In this document: piece after piece, positions 33,357 to 43,738 of the stretch
Layout: the number at the start of each line of letters is the position of its first letter
How positions within the stretch are numbered: the stretch's first letter is position 1
Origin: Fischerella sp. PCC 9605
GTDB taxonomy: Bacteria > Cyanobacteriota > Cyanobacteriia > Cyanobacteriales > Nostocaceae
Direction of reading: 5' to 3'
Assembly (NCBI RefSeq): GCF_000517105.1
Contig: NZ_KI912148.1
Location: 2,065,812 to 2,129,811, forward strand
DNA: 64,000 bases
Translations under genes and position numbers: made by a program
Notes under the pieces: model-generated
The model's input: the letters and a program-made list of their open reading frames with translations, nothing else
Told to the model about the DNA's origin: nothing
Database searches by the model: none

Positions 33357-35041
33357 CTAGGGTTGATTATTCTGGGTATGAATTTGAAATGTGGGTGGAG
33401 TGTAATCAACGGGTAAGTAGTTGCTGGGAATGGTGGAATGATTGCCATCTCGAATCGAAGAATACGCTGGAGATAGAATCTCAATGCCTGCTTGATTGCA
33501 ATAATCTTGGATGTTTTGATGCAACTGTGAATAAATCTTGGGCATCAACTGAGGATGATCGCTGTAAGCATTTAATTCATAACTGACATTGAAATCATTC
33601 AATCCAGTTTGCAATACAAACGGACCCGGTTCAGATAAAATGCCTGACGTTGCTTTTGCGGCTTGAATTAACACCTCATGAACCTTACGCCAGGGCAGCT
33701 CGTATCCTAGTGTAATTGTTGTGTGTAGCAGTAAGTAAGTATTGGCTTCGCGGGAAATCGCATTGAAATTAATCACGTTGCTGTTTAGAACTGATGAATT
33801 AGGAATCGTGATCACTTCTTTTTTGAAGGTGAGAATTCGAGTCACAAATAAAGATTTTTCAATCACTTCTCCTGTCGTATCTTCAATCCGAATGATGTCA
33901 CCAATCCGGAAGGCACGAGTATAGATCAAAATTACACCGGCAATCGCGTTGGCAATGGCAGACGACGATCCTAATGTGAACAGCGCGCCTAAGAACAGAG
34001 AAATGCTCTGAAAGGCAGGCGAGTTAAATCCGGGTAGATAAGGAGCCGCAACGATACAGGCGATCGCAACAATGAGAATCGTAGCTAGGCGATTGGTGGG
34101 TTGTATCCATTCTGCATAGAACCAGGGGTAGGCATTGTCTTGCCCCAATTCAGTAATGATTAGCTTGGCAAATTGAACGATGTAGTAGGTGAGAAAAGCA
34201 ATGATTGCGACGATCGCTAGGTTCGGAAGAGATTGAACAAATGCTGTTACTAATTGGTTGATGCGATAGGCAATGTTGTTAAAAATAGATCTGCCAATCG
34301 CCCTTGTTGCTGGAAATTGACTGAGAACAAAGGGGGTATAGAGATAAAAACTAACTAAAATTAGCAGCAATCGCAGAATTTTAACGATGCCAGAAAGCAA
34401 ATAGCCAGTGGCATCTGAACCTAAAAGCTGAAAATTTTGAATTCTTAAATCTAACGCATCCGCTTGCCGAGCCGCTTTAATCTTAATGAGGAAACGAGAG
34501 ATAAACCGTTGTAGCAGAACCAGAAAACTAATCAGAGCGATCGTACTGAGAACGGCAAACACGATGGCCCACACAATTTTTTTGGTACTGCGATCGTGGC
34601 GATATTGAGTAACGGCAGATTGCATAATTTTAACGGTCTTCTGTGCAATCTCCTGACTGACTGATTGCCTTCTCGATCGCTGTCTCTAACAGTGAAGAGA
34701 ACCGTGTCAAGAGCGAAAACAACGGATGCGTCATCCTGTTCTTCAACCCGGATAGTTTCCGGTGAGATAGAATCATCATTTGCTACTCTAGTTAAGCGAT
34801 CGTTGATTACATTTGCTCGTTCTTCGGCGGACGCAACACCTGGAATGCCCTGCCTGACACGAAACAATATATTCCCATCCAGAACAATCGGATAGCCGTC
34901 AACTTGATTACCCAGTAGACTACTCTGCTGAGCATCAGCCGGATAAATGGCGAGTGTCAAAAAAACGATAGTTATACTCAGAATGAACCAGGCTTGTAAT
35001 CGTCGGTAAACGTAACAAAAGCGATGAGTGGGAGAGCCCAT
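33357..35041 (-). pseudogene. MscS-type mechanosensitive channel, split by a frameshift
   Basis: From 35041 the first frame gives a signal peptide (ILSITIVFLTLAIYPADAQQ) and an N-terminal periplasmic domain (VDGYPIVLDGNILFRVRQGI). Near 34667 the frame is lost; adding one A restores RERQSVSQEIAQKTVKIM and joins the second frame, which holds several membrane helices and the MscS pore/beta domain (FTLGSSSAIANAIAGVILIY, IGDIIRIEDTTGEVIEKSLF, ITIPNSSVLNSNVINF). The combined protein is about 560 residues, usual for cyanobacterial multi-TM MscS proteins that relieve osmotic pressure. The downstream frame alone starts at 34625 and would lack the signal peptide. Single-base deletion or sequencing error. 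Confidence 0.8.
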
Positions 35042-35104
35042 AGTCTTCGGAAAGGATAACGGTTAGACCTATAACTTTTTACACAGTTGCATAATGAATA
35101 AAAT

Positions 35105-35383
35105 TTAACTGGTGGGAAAGATCCCATTCAATGCAGAAATAAGCAGTACCAAACCGCCAGCAATCTCTATCGCTTCTAGAGAAATGTGATATTTATCTAC
35201 TAGGTTGCGTCCCAGCAGAAACACATAAAGGCAAATGGCAGTGGCGATCGCAATCCCCTTAATTGCCAATTCCCGCTTGAATTTGAGTTCCATTGCTTGA
35301 GTCAAATTGGCAAAGGCAGGAATGATTTTAATGGGACCCAACGTCAAGAAGAAAATGGTGAAAATAAATTCTTCTGTTTCCAT
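35105..35383 (-). pseudogene. MarC-family membrane protein, truncated
   Basis: 92 residues: METEEFIFTIFFLTLGPIKI, IPAFANLTQAMELKFKRELA, three hydrophobic helices and EIAGGLVLLISALNGIFPTS, then stop. MarC proteins are about 200 residues with six helices, so the second half is missing. What remains is well conserved. No ribosome site is evident. The stop falls 63 bases before the MscS start, with no trace of the lost half. Confidence 0.7.
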
Positions 35384-35423
35384 ATCTGTACTAGATTAGG
35401 GAGTCGCCAACCAAAGACAAAGC

Positions 35424-36410
35424 TTACTCTACGGTTGCTGGCAAAAACTTGAACGGCTCTGTAGGTTGGAACTGCGCCGCCGTATTGCCAGCAAAAAAGG
35501 TGCCATCCGTCGGGGTCAGCTTCTTGGTCGGTGCACCCGGTGAGAAATCCAGGTCTGACAAGCTGACCCAGAATACATTTGGGATGCGAGTGGATTCAAA
35601 GAAGTAACGCTTGTTCTTGTGATCTGCCACAACGCGCCAAATCGTTGAGGAGATGTTGGGCTGTCCCGGTGTACTGATGCCTAGGGGTACTGACGCATTG
35701 CGAATCACCGAAAAAACACTGGCAATGGCTTCATTAATATTCGAGGTCTGAGGAATCGCCTTGATGTAAAACGAGGCTCGAACAAACCGATCGGCGGCTC
35801 GATTTGTGCCCGGCAGCATGGTGGTGCCACCAATCTGCTCCCAGTAATTGTTCAGGGCAATCTGTTGATCGTACACGGGTGAATTGGTCATCACCTGAAA
35901 TTCACGACCGTGATGAATCACCAGCTTTCCACCCACGTACTCAAAAATTGCTGAATCACCTGAAGGGTCAGAAATCGACAGGTGGATGGTGCCTTCCTGA
36001 TCGTCGGGTGTCTTAACCGGCACAATGTAAAACGGTTCTTTGCCTAAGTCCTCCACTGCCTCGGCGACGGTGGCATAGTTGTCCAACACGTATTGCGCCC
36101 AAGCAGAAAGGCACAGGGGTTTACGCGGGTCATTGCTGGTGGGTGTCGGATATTCTGTCTCAACCAGATAAAGCATGTTTGCGACCAGTCCTTTCTCGTT
36201 GATGCCGTCGGTTGAACCAACATCGAAGCCCGCTGCTACGACACTGCCATATTTGGAGATCCACTGAATGGATTTGAACCCAGCTGCCCCATCACGCTTA
36301 ATGCCCCGTGGGAATGCCCAGAGGTTTGTCCCCATGTCGCTCTTCCAGTCCATGGTTCGCCCAGTAATGATTGTGTCTTCCGGTCCAAGATAAACAACTC
36401 GAGTGCACAT
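35424..36410 (-). CDS. Linear-amide C-N hydrolase (choloylglycine hydrolase/penicillin V acylase family)
   Basis: 328 residues, with AGGAAG before the start. The N-terminus MCTRVVYLGPEDTIITGRTM puts Cys2 in place as the N-terminal nucleophile after Met removal. DWKSDMGTNLWAFPRG, the AGFDVGSTDGINEKGL loop, VMTNSPVYDQQ and the late arginine segment fit the Ntn-hydrolase fold. There is no signal peptide ahead of the Cys. Family members cleave bile salts, penicillin V or N-acyl homoserine lactones; in a cyanobacterium a lactone or fatty amide is more likely than bile salts, but this is inference. Upstream by 107 bases is the Coq4-type gene in the same direction. Confidence 0.85.
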   Translation of the reverse strand: MCTRVVYLGPEDTIITGRTMDWKSDMGTNLWAFPRGIKRDGAAGFKSIQWISKYGSVVAAGFDVGSTDGINEKGLVANMLYLVETEYPTPTSNDPRKPLCLSAWAQYVLDNYATVAEAVEDLGKEPFYIVPVKTPDDQEGTIHLSISDPSGDSAIFEYVGGKLVIHHGREFQVMTNSPVYDQQIALNNYWEQIGGTTMLPGTNRAADRFVRASFYIKAIPQTSNINEAIASVFSVIRNASVPLGISTPGQPNISSTIWRVVADHKNKRYFFESTRIPNVFWVSLSDLDFSPGAPTKKLTPTDGTFFAGNTAAQFQPTEPFKFLPATVE

Positions 36411-36517
36411 CCCCTGATTCTTCCTATTGATTGATGGTTCTTGATTTAAAATTGTCGGTCAATTCCTTCGCACAATCATCCACTACTCCTCCTTAAGTTG
36501 GTCGCGATCGCACTCTT

Positions 36518-37279
36518 CTAAGCAATCGCGGCCTGGAGTTCCGGACGGCTATACCAGCTATAGTGACCTTCTACAACGGGTTTAATATTCAACTGTTGTC
36601 GCCATTCCTCAAGTGGGCGTTCCAGACCCTCTTCCCACTTCACTGGAAATAGGGGTTTGGCAACCTGTCCCATCGCAATTCCTGCTGACGCCAAGTCAAA
36701 TATATACCTTAACGTCTTCAACTGCTCTGCTGGTTCCAGGTTTTCACTGTACAGTTCTTCACTGCGGAAAAATGCCATCAGAAGTGCTATTAAATCGAGA
36801 AAGATAAAAGTCGGATAACGAATCTGCCCAGCCATAACCGAAATTACACCAAACTCACCAAAATTATCCATGCTATATCCAGTAATAATGTGATGAATGT
36901 CGTGAGTTTTATAAACCCTGAAGCTAATGTAGTCAGCCTCCTGCTCAAAACTTTCAGGCGTGCGATAGAACTGAGGGTCATAGCCTAAAGTACTCATCAC
37001 CCTGGCATAAGTCCAGCCTAGCGATCCTTTAGGCATATTTAACATTGCTGCTAAATCGTAGGGAGAACCCGCATAACGTTCTTTTAACATCGCAGCACAG
37101 GCTGGATCGGACTGAACGGCTTTGATGCATAATTGCATCGGATGACTAGCATGTAGTTTTTCACTAAGATCAAACACATTGTTAGTATCTTTACCCGCTC
37201 CGGCAGCCAGATCTACCAGTTCAAGAAATTGGTTTACCTTGTCTGGTGTAACGAGGTTCTGAATGTATCGAAATCCCAT
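36518..37279 (-). CDS. Coq4-family protein
   Basis: 253 residues; GGAGG nine bases before the start. The motif THDIHHIITGYSMDNFGE fits the Coq4 zinc signature HDxxH-x11-E exactly. The fold is otherwise helical. In eukaryotes Coq4 acts in ubiquinone head-group modification (C1 decarboxylation/hydroxylation). Cyanobacteria make plastoquinone rather than ubiquinone, so the substrate here is unclear. The gene ends LNIKPVVEGHYSWYSRPELQ. Co-directional with the Ntn hydrolase downstream; a shared transcript is plausible. Confidence 0.82.
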   Translation of the reverse strand: MGFRYIQNLVTPDKVNQFLELVDLAAGAGKDTNNVFDLSEKLHASHPMQLCIKAVQSDPACAAMLKERYAGSPYDLAAMLNMPKGSLGWTYARVMSTLGYDPQFYRTPESFEQEADYISFRVYKTHDIHHIITGYSMDNFGEFGVISVMAGQIRYPTFIFLDLIALLMAFFRSEELYSENLEPAEQLKTLRYIFDLASAGIAMGQVAKPLFPVKWEEGLERPLEEWRQQLNIKPVVEGHYSWYSRPELQAAIA

Positions 37280-39068
37280 AAGTTAAATTCCTCCATATTT
37301 GTGTAGTGGCATAGTTGCTTGTGGTATGTGATTGCACATTCAAGGTTTGCCAGCTGGGCTTTGGCTGACTTCAGAATTATGAGCGTGCCTCCTCAAAAGA
37401 GATTCAGTATTCGTTTGATAATTTCCTTGCGATCCTGCATAACATCTCAAACCAATGCAAGCATTATCAATTCTTTACATGAGTGAATACTGTTCTCAAT
37501 TTGCAATCACTCTATCAGGATTCCAGGGAGCTACCTAACAAATATGCTCTTGTGACAAAATTTTCACGATCAAGTATCAAAATAAATTGGTTCTTTTCTG
37601 ATTTTGGTGAAGCTCTCAAGGGATGTCCCGCCTTATTATCTCTTTTATTGTCCTAACCACTACCAACCGTTTTATTTTCAAGCCAGATCTAATAAGCTCA
37701 ATTATTTATCTAGATAAATAATTATTCGCATTTCAATTTTTGCTTTAATTTTTACTTTCTTCAATGACAGTTAAGTCAGTTAAGCAGAACTTTATAAAGT
37801 CAGGATAAAAGCTGGTATTTGAGGCTGAAAGCGTAACAGAAGTTAGCATACAAAGTGAAGAAAAGTGAAGAAAGTTGAGATAAAGTTACACCCCTTCCTT
37901 AATTCAAAATTCAAAATCGTGTTTCTTATTAATTTTGCATTTTGCATTTTGAATTTTGATTTGAAGCAAAGCGATTGCCAATTGTGGTTTAGTTTTATAT
38001 TTATCTGTTGCTTTTAATCGCTTTTGTGGTTTAAAAACTTTAAACATTAATGGAAAAGTTATTCCGTTTAGAATGCCATATGCATTTACTGATACAATTC
38101 CATTCTCTACCTTCCCCAAATTACTAATATACTGCCTGTCTACACAATCAGTAGTTTTACCTTAGCCGAGTAAAGCGCGTTTATATGGTGAAAAAAATCA
38201 TTTTTGAAACACCAAGACACGTAGACACGCCTTCTTCGGCTTCCCGCAGGGTAGACACAAAGAAGAAAATAGTCTTGTTTACTGAGATTTGTGTTGGTTT
38301 TTAACCACCTTGACAAGGCTAAACCAGATAAACGACTAATATTCACTATCGACATAACACAATGGTGCGATCAAAATGTTTTGCTCATCAGCTTGATAAT
38401 ATCCAATTAAATGGTATGGACATATAGCAAACACCTAATTCTAAGCTACTATAAGCAGTAATTTCAATCACAATTAGTATTAATCTAAAGTTAATGAAAA
38501 TATTACTGAAAATTAACCAATAAATATATTATTCTTGAAAACAGCAATTTTAAACTAAACAGGTCACTAAGTTTAAGCAACATGTTTTTTTTGAATTTTG
38601 CTTGCTCTATATACGTTTTGCCAGTGAAAATTATCAGATTTAATTCTATCTTTTTTTATATAAAGATAGGTGCATTTAAATCATTGTTATATACAAAGTT
38701 AAGGAATATACTCTGTTTATTACTGACTATTCATATAGTCAATTTAACTTTTGTACCAAGTAAAGTTTTTATTTAAAGAAACATCAAATAGCTGTCTTGA
38801 AAATAGGGAACTCTTAACAGGGAAGAGAGATTTTAATTCTTTGCCGTGCGCCCCGATGCATGGCAGCCTTGCAAGAAAAGGCAAAGCGGAACGGTGACGA
38901 TGCTTTTGCATTTGGCAGCTATTAAATAATCCCAAAGATGCACAGCTATTTTGGCCGCTCACTACCGATACACTCTATCGACTAGTGGGTGATCGCCAAA
39001 ATGCCGCGATCGCTCTTTCCTGAGATTGCAGTTTAGTGTGAGCAGACTTAACTCAAACATCTGTACCT
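37280..39068. other. Long intergenic region with an IS fragment and dispersed repeats
   Basis: Holds an IS701-type transposase scrap (37965-38150), a repeat of about 130 bases (38187-38322) also seen at 47011-47121, CAAAATTCAAAAT-type words near 37905-37960, and AT-rich DNA with no credible gene at 38350-38800. A short trace near 38960-39030 looks like gene debris. Confidence 0.5.
37965..38150 (-). pseudogene. IS701-type transposase fragment
   Basis: Minus strand reads DCVDRQYISNLGKVENGIVS, VNAYGILNGITFPLMFKVFK and PQKRLKATDKYKTKPQLAIA. This is the DDE_5 core region of IS701-family transposases around the second catalytic block. Both ends are missing. Confidence 0.65.
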
Positions 39069-42000
39069 ATGAACAAACCTACTTTAGTTGGATTTTCCTA
39101 TCTTCCGGCAGATACCTTTGCCGACGGTTCACCTTCTGGTGCAAATGATGGCACAGGCAAACCCATTTCTAGTAATGGGCGTACTGGGCCATTTCCAGGA
39201 CAACCCGTCCAAGGTTTCAGTGGTGTTCAGTTTGCTGACTTAGATAGTTACTGGTTTTTATCAGACAACGGCTTTGGCAGTCAGACCAATAGTGCTGATT
39301 ATTTGCTGCGAATTCACAAAGTCGATCCTAATTTCAAAACAGTTGATAATGGTAATGGCAATGCAGAGTCGACTGAATTTATTCAACTATCCGACCCCAA
39401 TAATCTGATTGGGTGGCAAATCGTCAATGAAACGTCACCAGATCGCCAACTGACAGGGGCTGACTTCGATCCGGAATCGATAGTGTTGGCTGAGGATGGC
39501 ACGATTTGGATTGGTGAAGAATTCGGGCCCTATCTGCTGCATTTTGATAGCAATGGTGTGCTAATTGATCCTCCCATTGCCACCCCGAATATTTACCCAC
39601 TCGATACTCTCGGCGGACAAGACCCCATCGTCATCGGTCACAGAGGCGGTACACCTGGAATCCGTCCAGAACATACGATCGGCGACCTCGGCGGAGACTT
39701 AATTGCTTCTAACAACTTGGGTGCTGAATTCGGAGCAGACTTTCTCGAACCTGACTTGGTGGTAACTAAGGATGGAGTTTTAATCGTCCGCCATGAGCCT
39801 GTGTTGGCAAGTGTGGAGACTGATGAGAACGGTAATATTATTTACGATGAGAACGGCAAGCCCGTTATCAAAGAAGCCACAACCAACGTCGCTAATTTTG
39901 AGAAGTTTGGCGATCGCCTAACTACGAAAGTTGTAGATGGAGAATCTATTACCGGCTGGTTCGCCGAAGATTTCACACTCGCTGAAATTAAGGAATTGCG
40001 AGCAGTCGAGCGTCTTCCAGAGATCCGCCCTGAAAGCACCAACTATGATGGCTTCTTCCAAATCCCCACATTGGCAGAGTACATCAACTTTGTCAAAGAG
40101 TACGAAGCCAAAACTGGGAAGAAACTTGGTATTTATCCCGAAACCAAGCACCCCACCTACTTTGCCGAGACAGGCAAGTATCTCGATGGCACTCCTATTA
40201 ACATCGATACTTCCCAACTGCTGATTGATACTCTCGTTGCCAACGAGTTTACCGATCCCGATCGCGTTTTTATTCAATCCTTTGAGGTTTCTAATCTCAA
40301 GCAGCTCAAAAACGAAATCATGCCAGCAGCTGGAGTTGATATACCGCTGGTGCAGCTAATTGATAGTAGCGGCGCTCCCTACGACTACGTTGACGACGGA
40401 ATTGCTAAAACCTACGCTGACCTAACTACCCCAGAAGGGTTGACAGAAATTGCAACCTATGCAGAGGGAATCGGCCCTAGCAAACGTCTGATTGTACCCG
40501 CTGCAACTGTTGATAACAATGGCGATGGTCAAGCAGATGACATTAACGGGGATGGAGAAATTAGCGATGCCGATCGATTTGCGGGTGAGCCAACTTCTCT
40601 AGTTGACGATGCTCATGCAGCTGGGTTACTAGTGCATCCTTATACCTTCCGCAGTGATGACTATTATCTGTTAGCTGACTACAAGGGCAACCCAGAATTG
40701 GAGTACGAGCAGTTTATTCGCTTGGGTGTAGACGGCTACTTCACCGATTTTGTCGATGATGGAGTTGCTGCTAAGGACAAAGTCACGGCAGATGAAGTTA
40801 GTTCTCCCCAAAACTCAGCAGTAAAAGAAGACAAAGCGATCGATAATCTCGCGCGATCGCGTGGCTTTGAGGCGATGAGTTACAGTCCCGATCGCCAAAC
40901 GCTCTATCCCATACTAGAAGGATACGTTGCCGGCGACCCAACAGATTCTCGACGTGTTTACAAATTTGATGTTGCGTCTAAGTCCTTTAATCAGGATTTG
41001 GTTGGTTATTATCAAGTAGACAATCCCGACCATGCAATCGGTGATGCAACTGGGATCAACGATACTGAATTCTTAATTATTGAGCGCGATGAAAAATTCG
41101 GAGCAGAGGCACAGTTCAAGAAAATCTTCAAAGTTGATGTTACCAAAACCAACGATCAGGGCTACCTCCAGAAAGAGGAAGTAATTGATTTGCTCAATAT
41201 TGCCGACCCCAACGACCTAAATGGCGATGGCAGCGACGTCTTTACTTTCCCTTTTCTCACTATCGAAGATATTTTGGTTGTTGACGAAAATACTATCCTG
41301 CTTGCCAACGACAACAACTATCCATTCAACGCAATCCGCAATCCCTCACAACCAGATAACAATGAATTGATCAAGGTTGAATTGTCTACTCCCCTCAACC
41401 TCGATCCTCGCCTAGGAACGCCCAAATCTGAAGCAGAACCACCCTCTGATACTCCTACTTTTACCCAGCAGGATCTATATTTCGGACGCGATATCCCCGG
41501 TGGCGCAGAAGTATCGGATGCAGAATTTCAAGCCTTCGTTGATGAGGTAATCGTACCCCTCGTTCCTGGATTAACCCTATTTGATGCCAGAGGGCAGGTG
41601 AAAGATGCAGATGGCGACATCAATAAAGAAAAATCCAATGTCGTCACCCTGATTTTGGAGGACACACCCGAAAACGCTACCATTGTTAACCAAGTACTAG
41701 CCGCTTATAATGAGCGATTTAAAGGAGCCGGAACCCTACAAGTTACCAATAGCGATGATCTTAAAGTCAGCTTTGAGCTAACCGACGATTTGATTGACAA
41801 TGACCCCACACCGGAGTTTGTTCAAGCAGATTTGTACTTTGGGCGCAATATTTCTACAGGTGGACAAGTTTCTGAACAGGAGTTTAGTCAGTTTTTAGAC
41901 AAAAGTATTACTCCTCGTTTCACCGGTTTAACCGTGTTTAACGCCGAAGGACGATTCTTGGATGACACAAGTTCAGTGGTTGAGGAACCAAGCAAGGTAG

Positions 42001-42824
42001 TCACGCTCCTTTTTGAGGACACTCAAAATAATGAAGATGCCCTTCAAGAAGTTGTTCAGGCATACATCGACGAGTTCCAGCAGCAAAGCGTCCTGCAAGT
42101 TGTCAACGAGGATATCGAAGTTAGTTTCGGCCCGGCTGAGGACGTAATTGATAATGACCCCACACCAGAACTTATCCAGGCAGACCTTTACTTTGGACGC
42201 AATATTCCCAACGCTAGACAAGTTTCCGAGCAGGATTTTCAGCGATTTCTGGATGAGTTTGTTTCGCCTCGTTTCGCGGGTTTAACTACGTTTGATGCCC
42301 AAGGACAAGTGCGGGATGAGGACGGCAGCATTCTCAAAGAGCCATCCAAGGTTGTTACCCTGATTTTGGAAGACACCCAGACAAACGAAGATGCTATTAA
42401 TGAGGTGCTGACAGCTTATCAGGAAAAATTTAATGGAGCTGGAGTAGTGCAAGTCATCGACGAAGAAATTACTGCCCTCACTCCCAAAACCATATTTGGT
42501 ACGCCAGGTAACGATGAGTTATATGCTGACATTGGCAGGGGTGAAAACATTGTTACTGGTGGTGAGGGAGCCGATCAATTTTGGATTGTTAGCGATGAAA
42601 CAAATTTGCCAGCAAAACCAAATACTATCACTGACTTCAATAGTGCAGAGGGAGATGTGATTGGCTTGGATGGTACCAGTTTTACCTTCGAGTCTCTTGG
42701 CAGTGATTGGACAACTCGCCAAGAAGGTAACGACGCAGTCATCCAAGTCTTTGGTCAAGATGTAGCTGTGCTACTGGGAATTCAGGCAAACAGTCTCACC
42801 CAGGCAAACTTTGTTTTTGCCTAA
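39069..42824 (+). CDS. Esterase-like/phytase and glycerophosphodiesterase mosaic with DUF3574 repeats
   Basis: 1251 residues. Residues about 1-180 and 600-790 are two halves of the phytase-type esterase-like domain (FSGVQFADLDSYWFLSDNGF; YSPDRQTLYPILEGYVAGDP, FLIIERDEKFG). A glycerophosphodiester phosphodiesterase domain sits between them (IGHRGGTPGIRPEHT at about 188, FLEPDLVVTKDGVLIVRHEP). Then come three DUF3574 units (from about 796, 913 and 1031, each with DLYFGR(D/N)I), and a C-terminal segment with FGTPGNDELYADIGRGENIV typical of RTX-like, type I secreted proteins. No N-terminal signal. Likely an extracellular enzyme releasing phosphate from organic phosphodiesters/esters, perhaps under phosphate limitation (not shown here). 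Confidence 0.85.
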   Translation: MNKPTLVGFSYLPADTFADGSPSGANDGTGKPISSNGRTGPFPGQPVQGFSGVQFADLDSYWFLSDNGFGSQTNSADYLLRIHKVDPNFKTVDNGNGNAESTEFIQLSDPNNLIGWQIVNETSPDRQLTGADFDPESIVLAEDGTIWIGEEFGPYLLHFDSNGVLIDPPIATPNIYPLDTLGGQDPIVIGHRGGTPGIRPEHTIGDLGGDLIASNNLGAEFGADFLEPDLVVTKDGVLIVRHEPVLASVETDENGNIIYDENGKPVIKEATTNVANFEKFGDRLTTKVVDGESITGWFAEDFTLAEIKELRAVERLPEIRPESTNYDGFFQIPTLAEYINFVKEYEAKTGKKLGIYPETKHPTYFAETGKYLDGTPINIDTSQLLIDTLVANEFTDPDRVFIQSFEVSNLKQLKNEIMPAAGVDIPLVQLIDSSGAPYDYVDDGIAKTYADLTTPEGLTEIATYAEGIGPSKRLIVPAATVDNNGDGQADDINGDGEISDADRFAGEPTSLVDDAHAAGLLVHPYTFRSDDYYLLADYKGNPELEYEQFIRLGVDGYFTDFVDDGVAAKDKVTADEVSSPQNSAVKEDKAIDNLARSRGFEAMSYSPDRQTLYPILEGYVAGDPTDSRRVYKFDVASKSFNQDLVGYYQVDNPDHAIGDATGINDTEFLIIERDEKFGAEAQFKKIFKVDVTKTNDQGYLQKEEVIDLLNIADPNDLNGDGSDVFTFPFLTIEDILVVDENTILLANDNNYPFNAIRNPSQPDNNELIKVELSTPLNLDPRLGTPKSEAEPPSDTPTFTQQDLYFGRDIPGGAEVSDAEFQAFVDEVIVPLVPGLTLFDARGQVKDADGDINKEKSNVVTLILEDTPENATIVNQVLAAYNERFKGAGTLQVTNSDDLKVSFELTDDLIDNDPTPEFVQADLYFGRNISTGGQVSEQEFSQFLDKSITPRFTGLTVFNAEGRFLDDTSSVVEEPSKVVTLLFEDTQNNEDALQEVVQAYIDEFQQQSVLQVVNEDIEVSFGPAEDVIDNDPTPELIQADLYFGRNIPNARQVSEQDFQRFLDEFVSPRFAGLTTFDAQGQVRDEDGSILKEPSKVVTLILEDTQTNEDAINEVLTAYQEKFNGAGVVQVIDEEITALTPKTIFGTPGNDELYADIGRGENIVTGGEGADQFWIVSDETNLPAKPNTITDFNSAEGDVIGLDGTSFTFESLGSDWTTRQEGNDAVIQVFGQDVAVLLGIQANSLTQANFVFA

Positions 42825-43294
42825 GGCAATAAGTAAAGGGTAAGGGAAAAAGGGAAAAGTGCAAGGTGTAAGGTTTTTTACCTATGCTCTATTCCCTATT
42901 CCTAACAATTCTGTTTTTGTCCAGCACTTAGATACGTAATTTATTATTAATTTATTATTAATTTATGATTAGCGATCGCCCTTAGGAGAAAACCAGCGAT
43001 CGCGTGCCTCATTGTCTAAAACTTTTACCAAATTAGAGCATTCCATATAAAACTGTTATAAAACAGTGTCTAGGAGTTAGAGGCGGGTTTGCTACCATCC
43101 TTCGCGGCGAAATATTTGGTCAAACTCGCCCGTACAGCAGTGTGGCAAGACCATTGCAGCCATACGTTAAAATAATTTATCTGTAGGTTAAAAATAGATT
43201 GTGCACTATTGGATGAAGCACCTCCAGGGTGTCCTGTTTCTCTATCAACCTGTGAGATACAACATCCAGATGCATGAGGTGAGAGTTAAGACAA
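42825..43294. other. Intergenic, direct AT repeats, no gene
   Basis: AATTTATTATT is repeated near 42940-42965 and two HIP1 sites follow. GAGGTGAGAG near 43277 may serve the next gene. Confidence 0.45.
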
Positions 43295-43738
43295 ATGGCA
43301 AATTCCCCCCAAGTATCTATCCGCATCCCACCTGAGACACTCAAGCGCATTGATCTACTGGCGCAGAAACTTTACCCCTCTCGTCGAGCTGGAAAAAATC
43401 CGAATCGCTCTCAAGTTATTTTAGATGCGATCGCCCAATATTTAGAGCAACACGAGTCTAGCTATACAAGCACTCTGGAAATTGATGAACAGCTTGATGA
43501 TAAGCCAATTAACAAAGTGCTCCAACACTACCCTAGCTATACAAGCACTCTGGAAATTGATGAACAGCTTGATGATAAGCCAATTAACAAAGTGCTCCAA
43601 CACTACCCCAAGGATATAGAACTTGCTACACAGTACTCTAAGGACATAGAACCTCCTATGCGAGAGTACATAGATTGGTGGTTCGATTATTTTTCATATA
43701 TGAAGAAGCTCACTGACATATGGTTTGGTGCCAAATAA
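43295..43738 (+). CDS. Ribbon-helix-helix protein with internal duplication
   Basis: 147 residues. The N-terminus (VSIRIPPETLKRIDLLAQKL ... NRSQVILDAIAQYLEQ) is a ribbon-helix-helix DNA-binding unit like those of CopG-type regulators. Then a 25-residue segment SYTSTLEIDEQLDDKPINKV... is present twice in succession (43458-43532 and 43533-43607), identical at DNA level over 75 bases. The C-terminus is aromatic (EYIDWWFDYFSYMKKLTDIW). No toxin gene is adjacent. It may act as a transcription regulator; its targets are unknown. The perfect DNA repeat implies a very recent duplication. Confidence 0.7.
   Translation: MANSPQVSIRIPPETLKRIDLLAQKLYPSRRAGKNPNRSQVILDAIAQYLEQHESSYTSTLEIDEQLDDKPINKVLQHYPSYTSTLEIDEQLDDKPINKVLQHYPKDIELATQYSKDIEPPMREYIDWWFDYFSYMKKLTDIWFGAK

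Noticed and set aside
33096-33416. Open frame of RSHFKPQ heptads as a protein gene
   Set aside because: It exists only because the 21-bp repeat is a multiple of three; the other strand is equally open, and no ribosome site is seen.
38582-38776. 64-codon AT-rich open frame
   Set aside because: Composition follows the surrounding AT-rich DNA and no family features appear.
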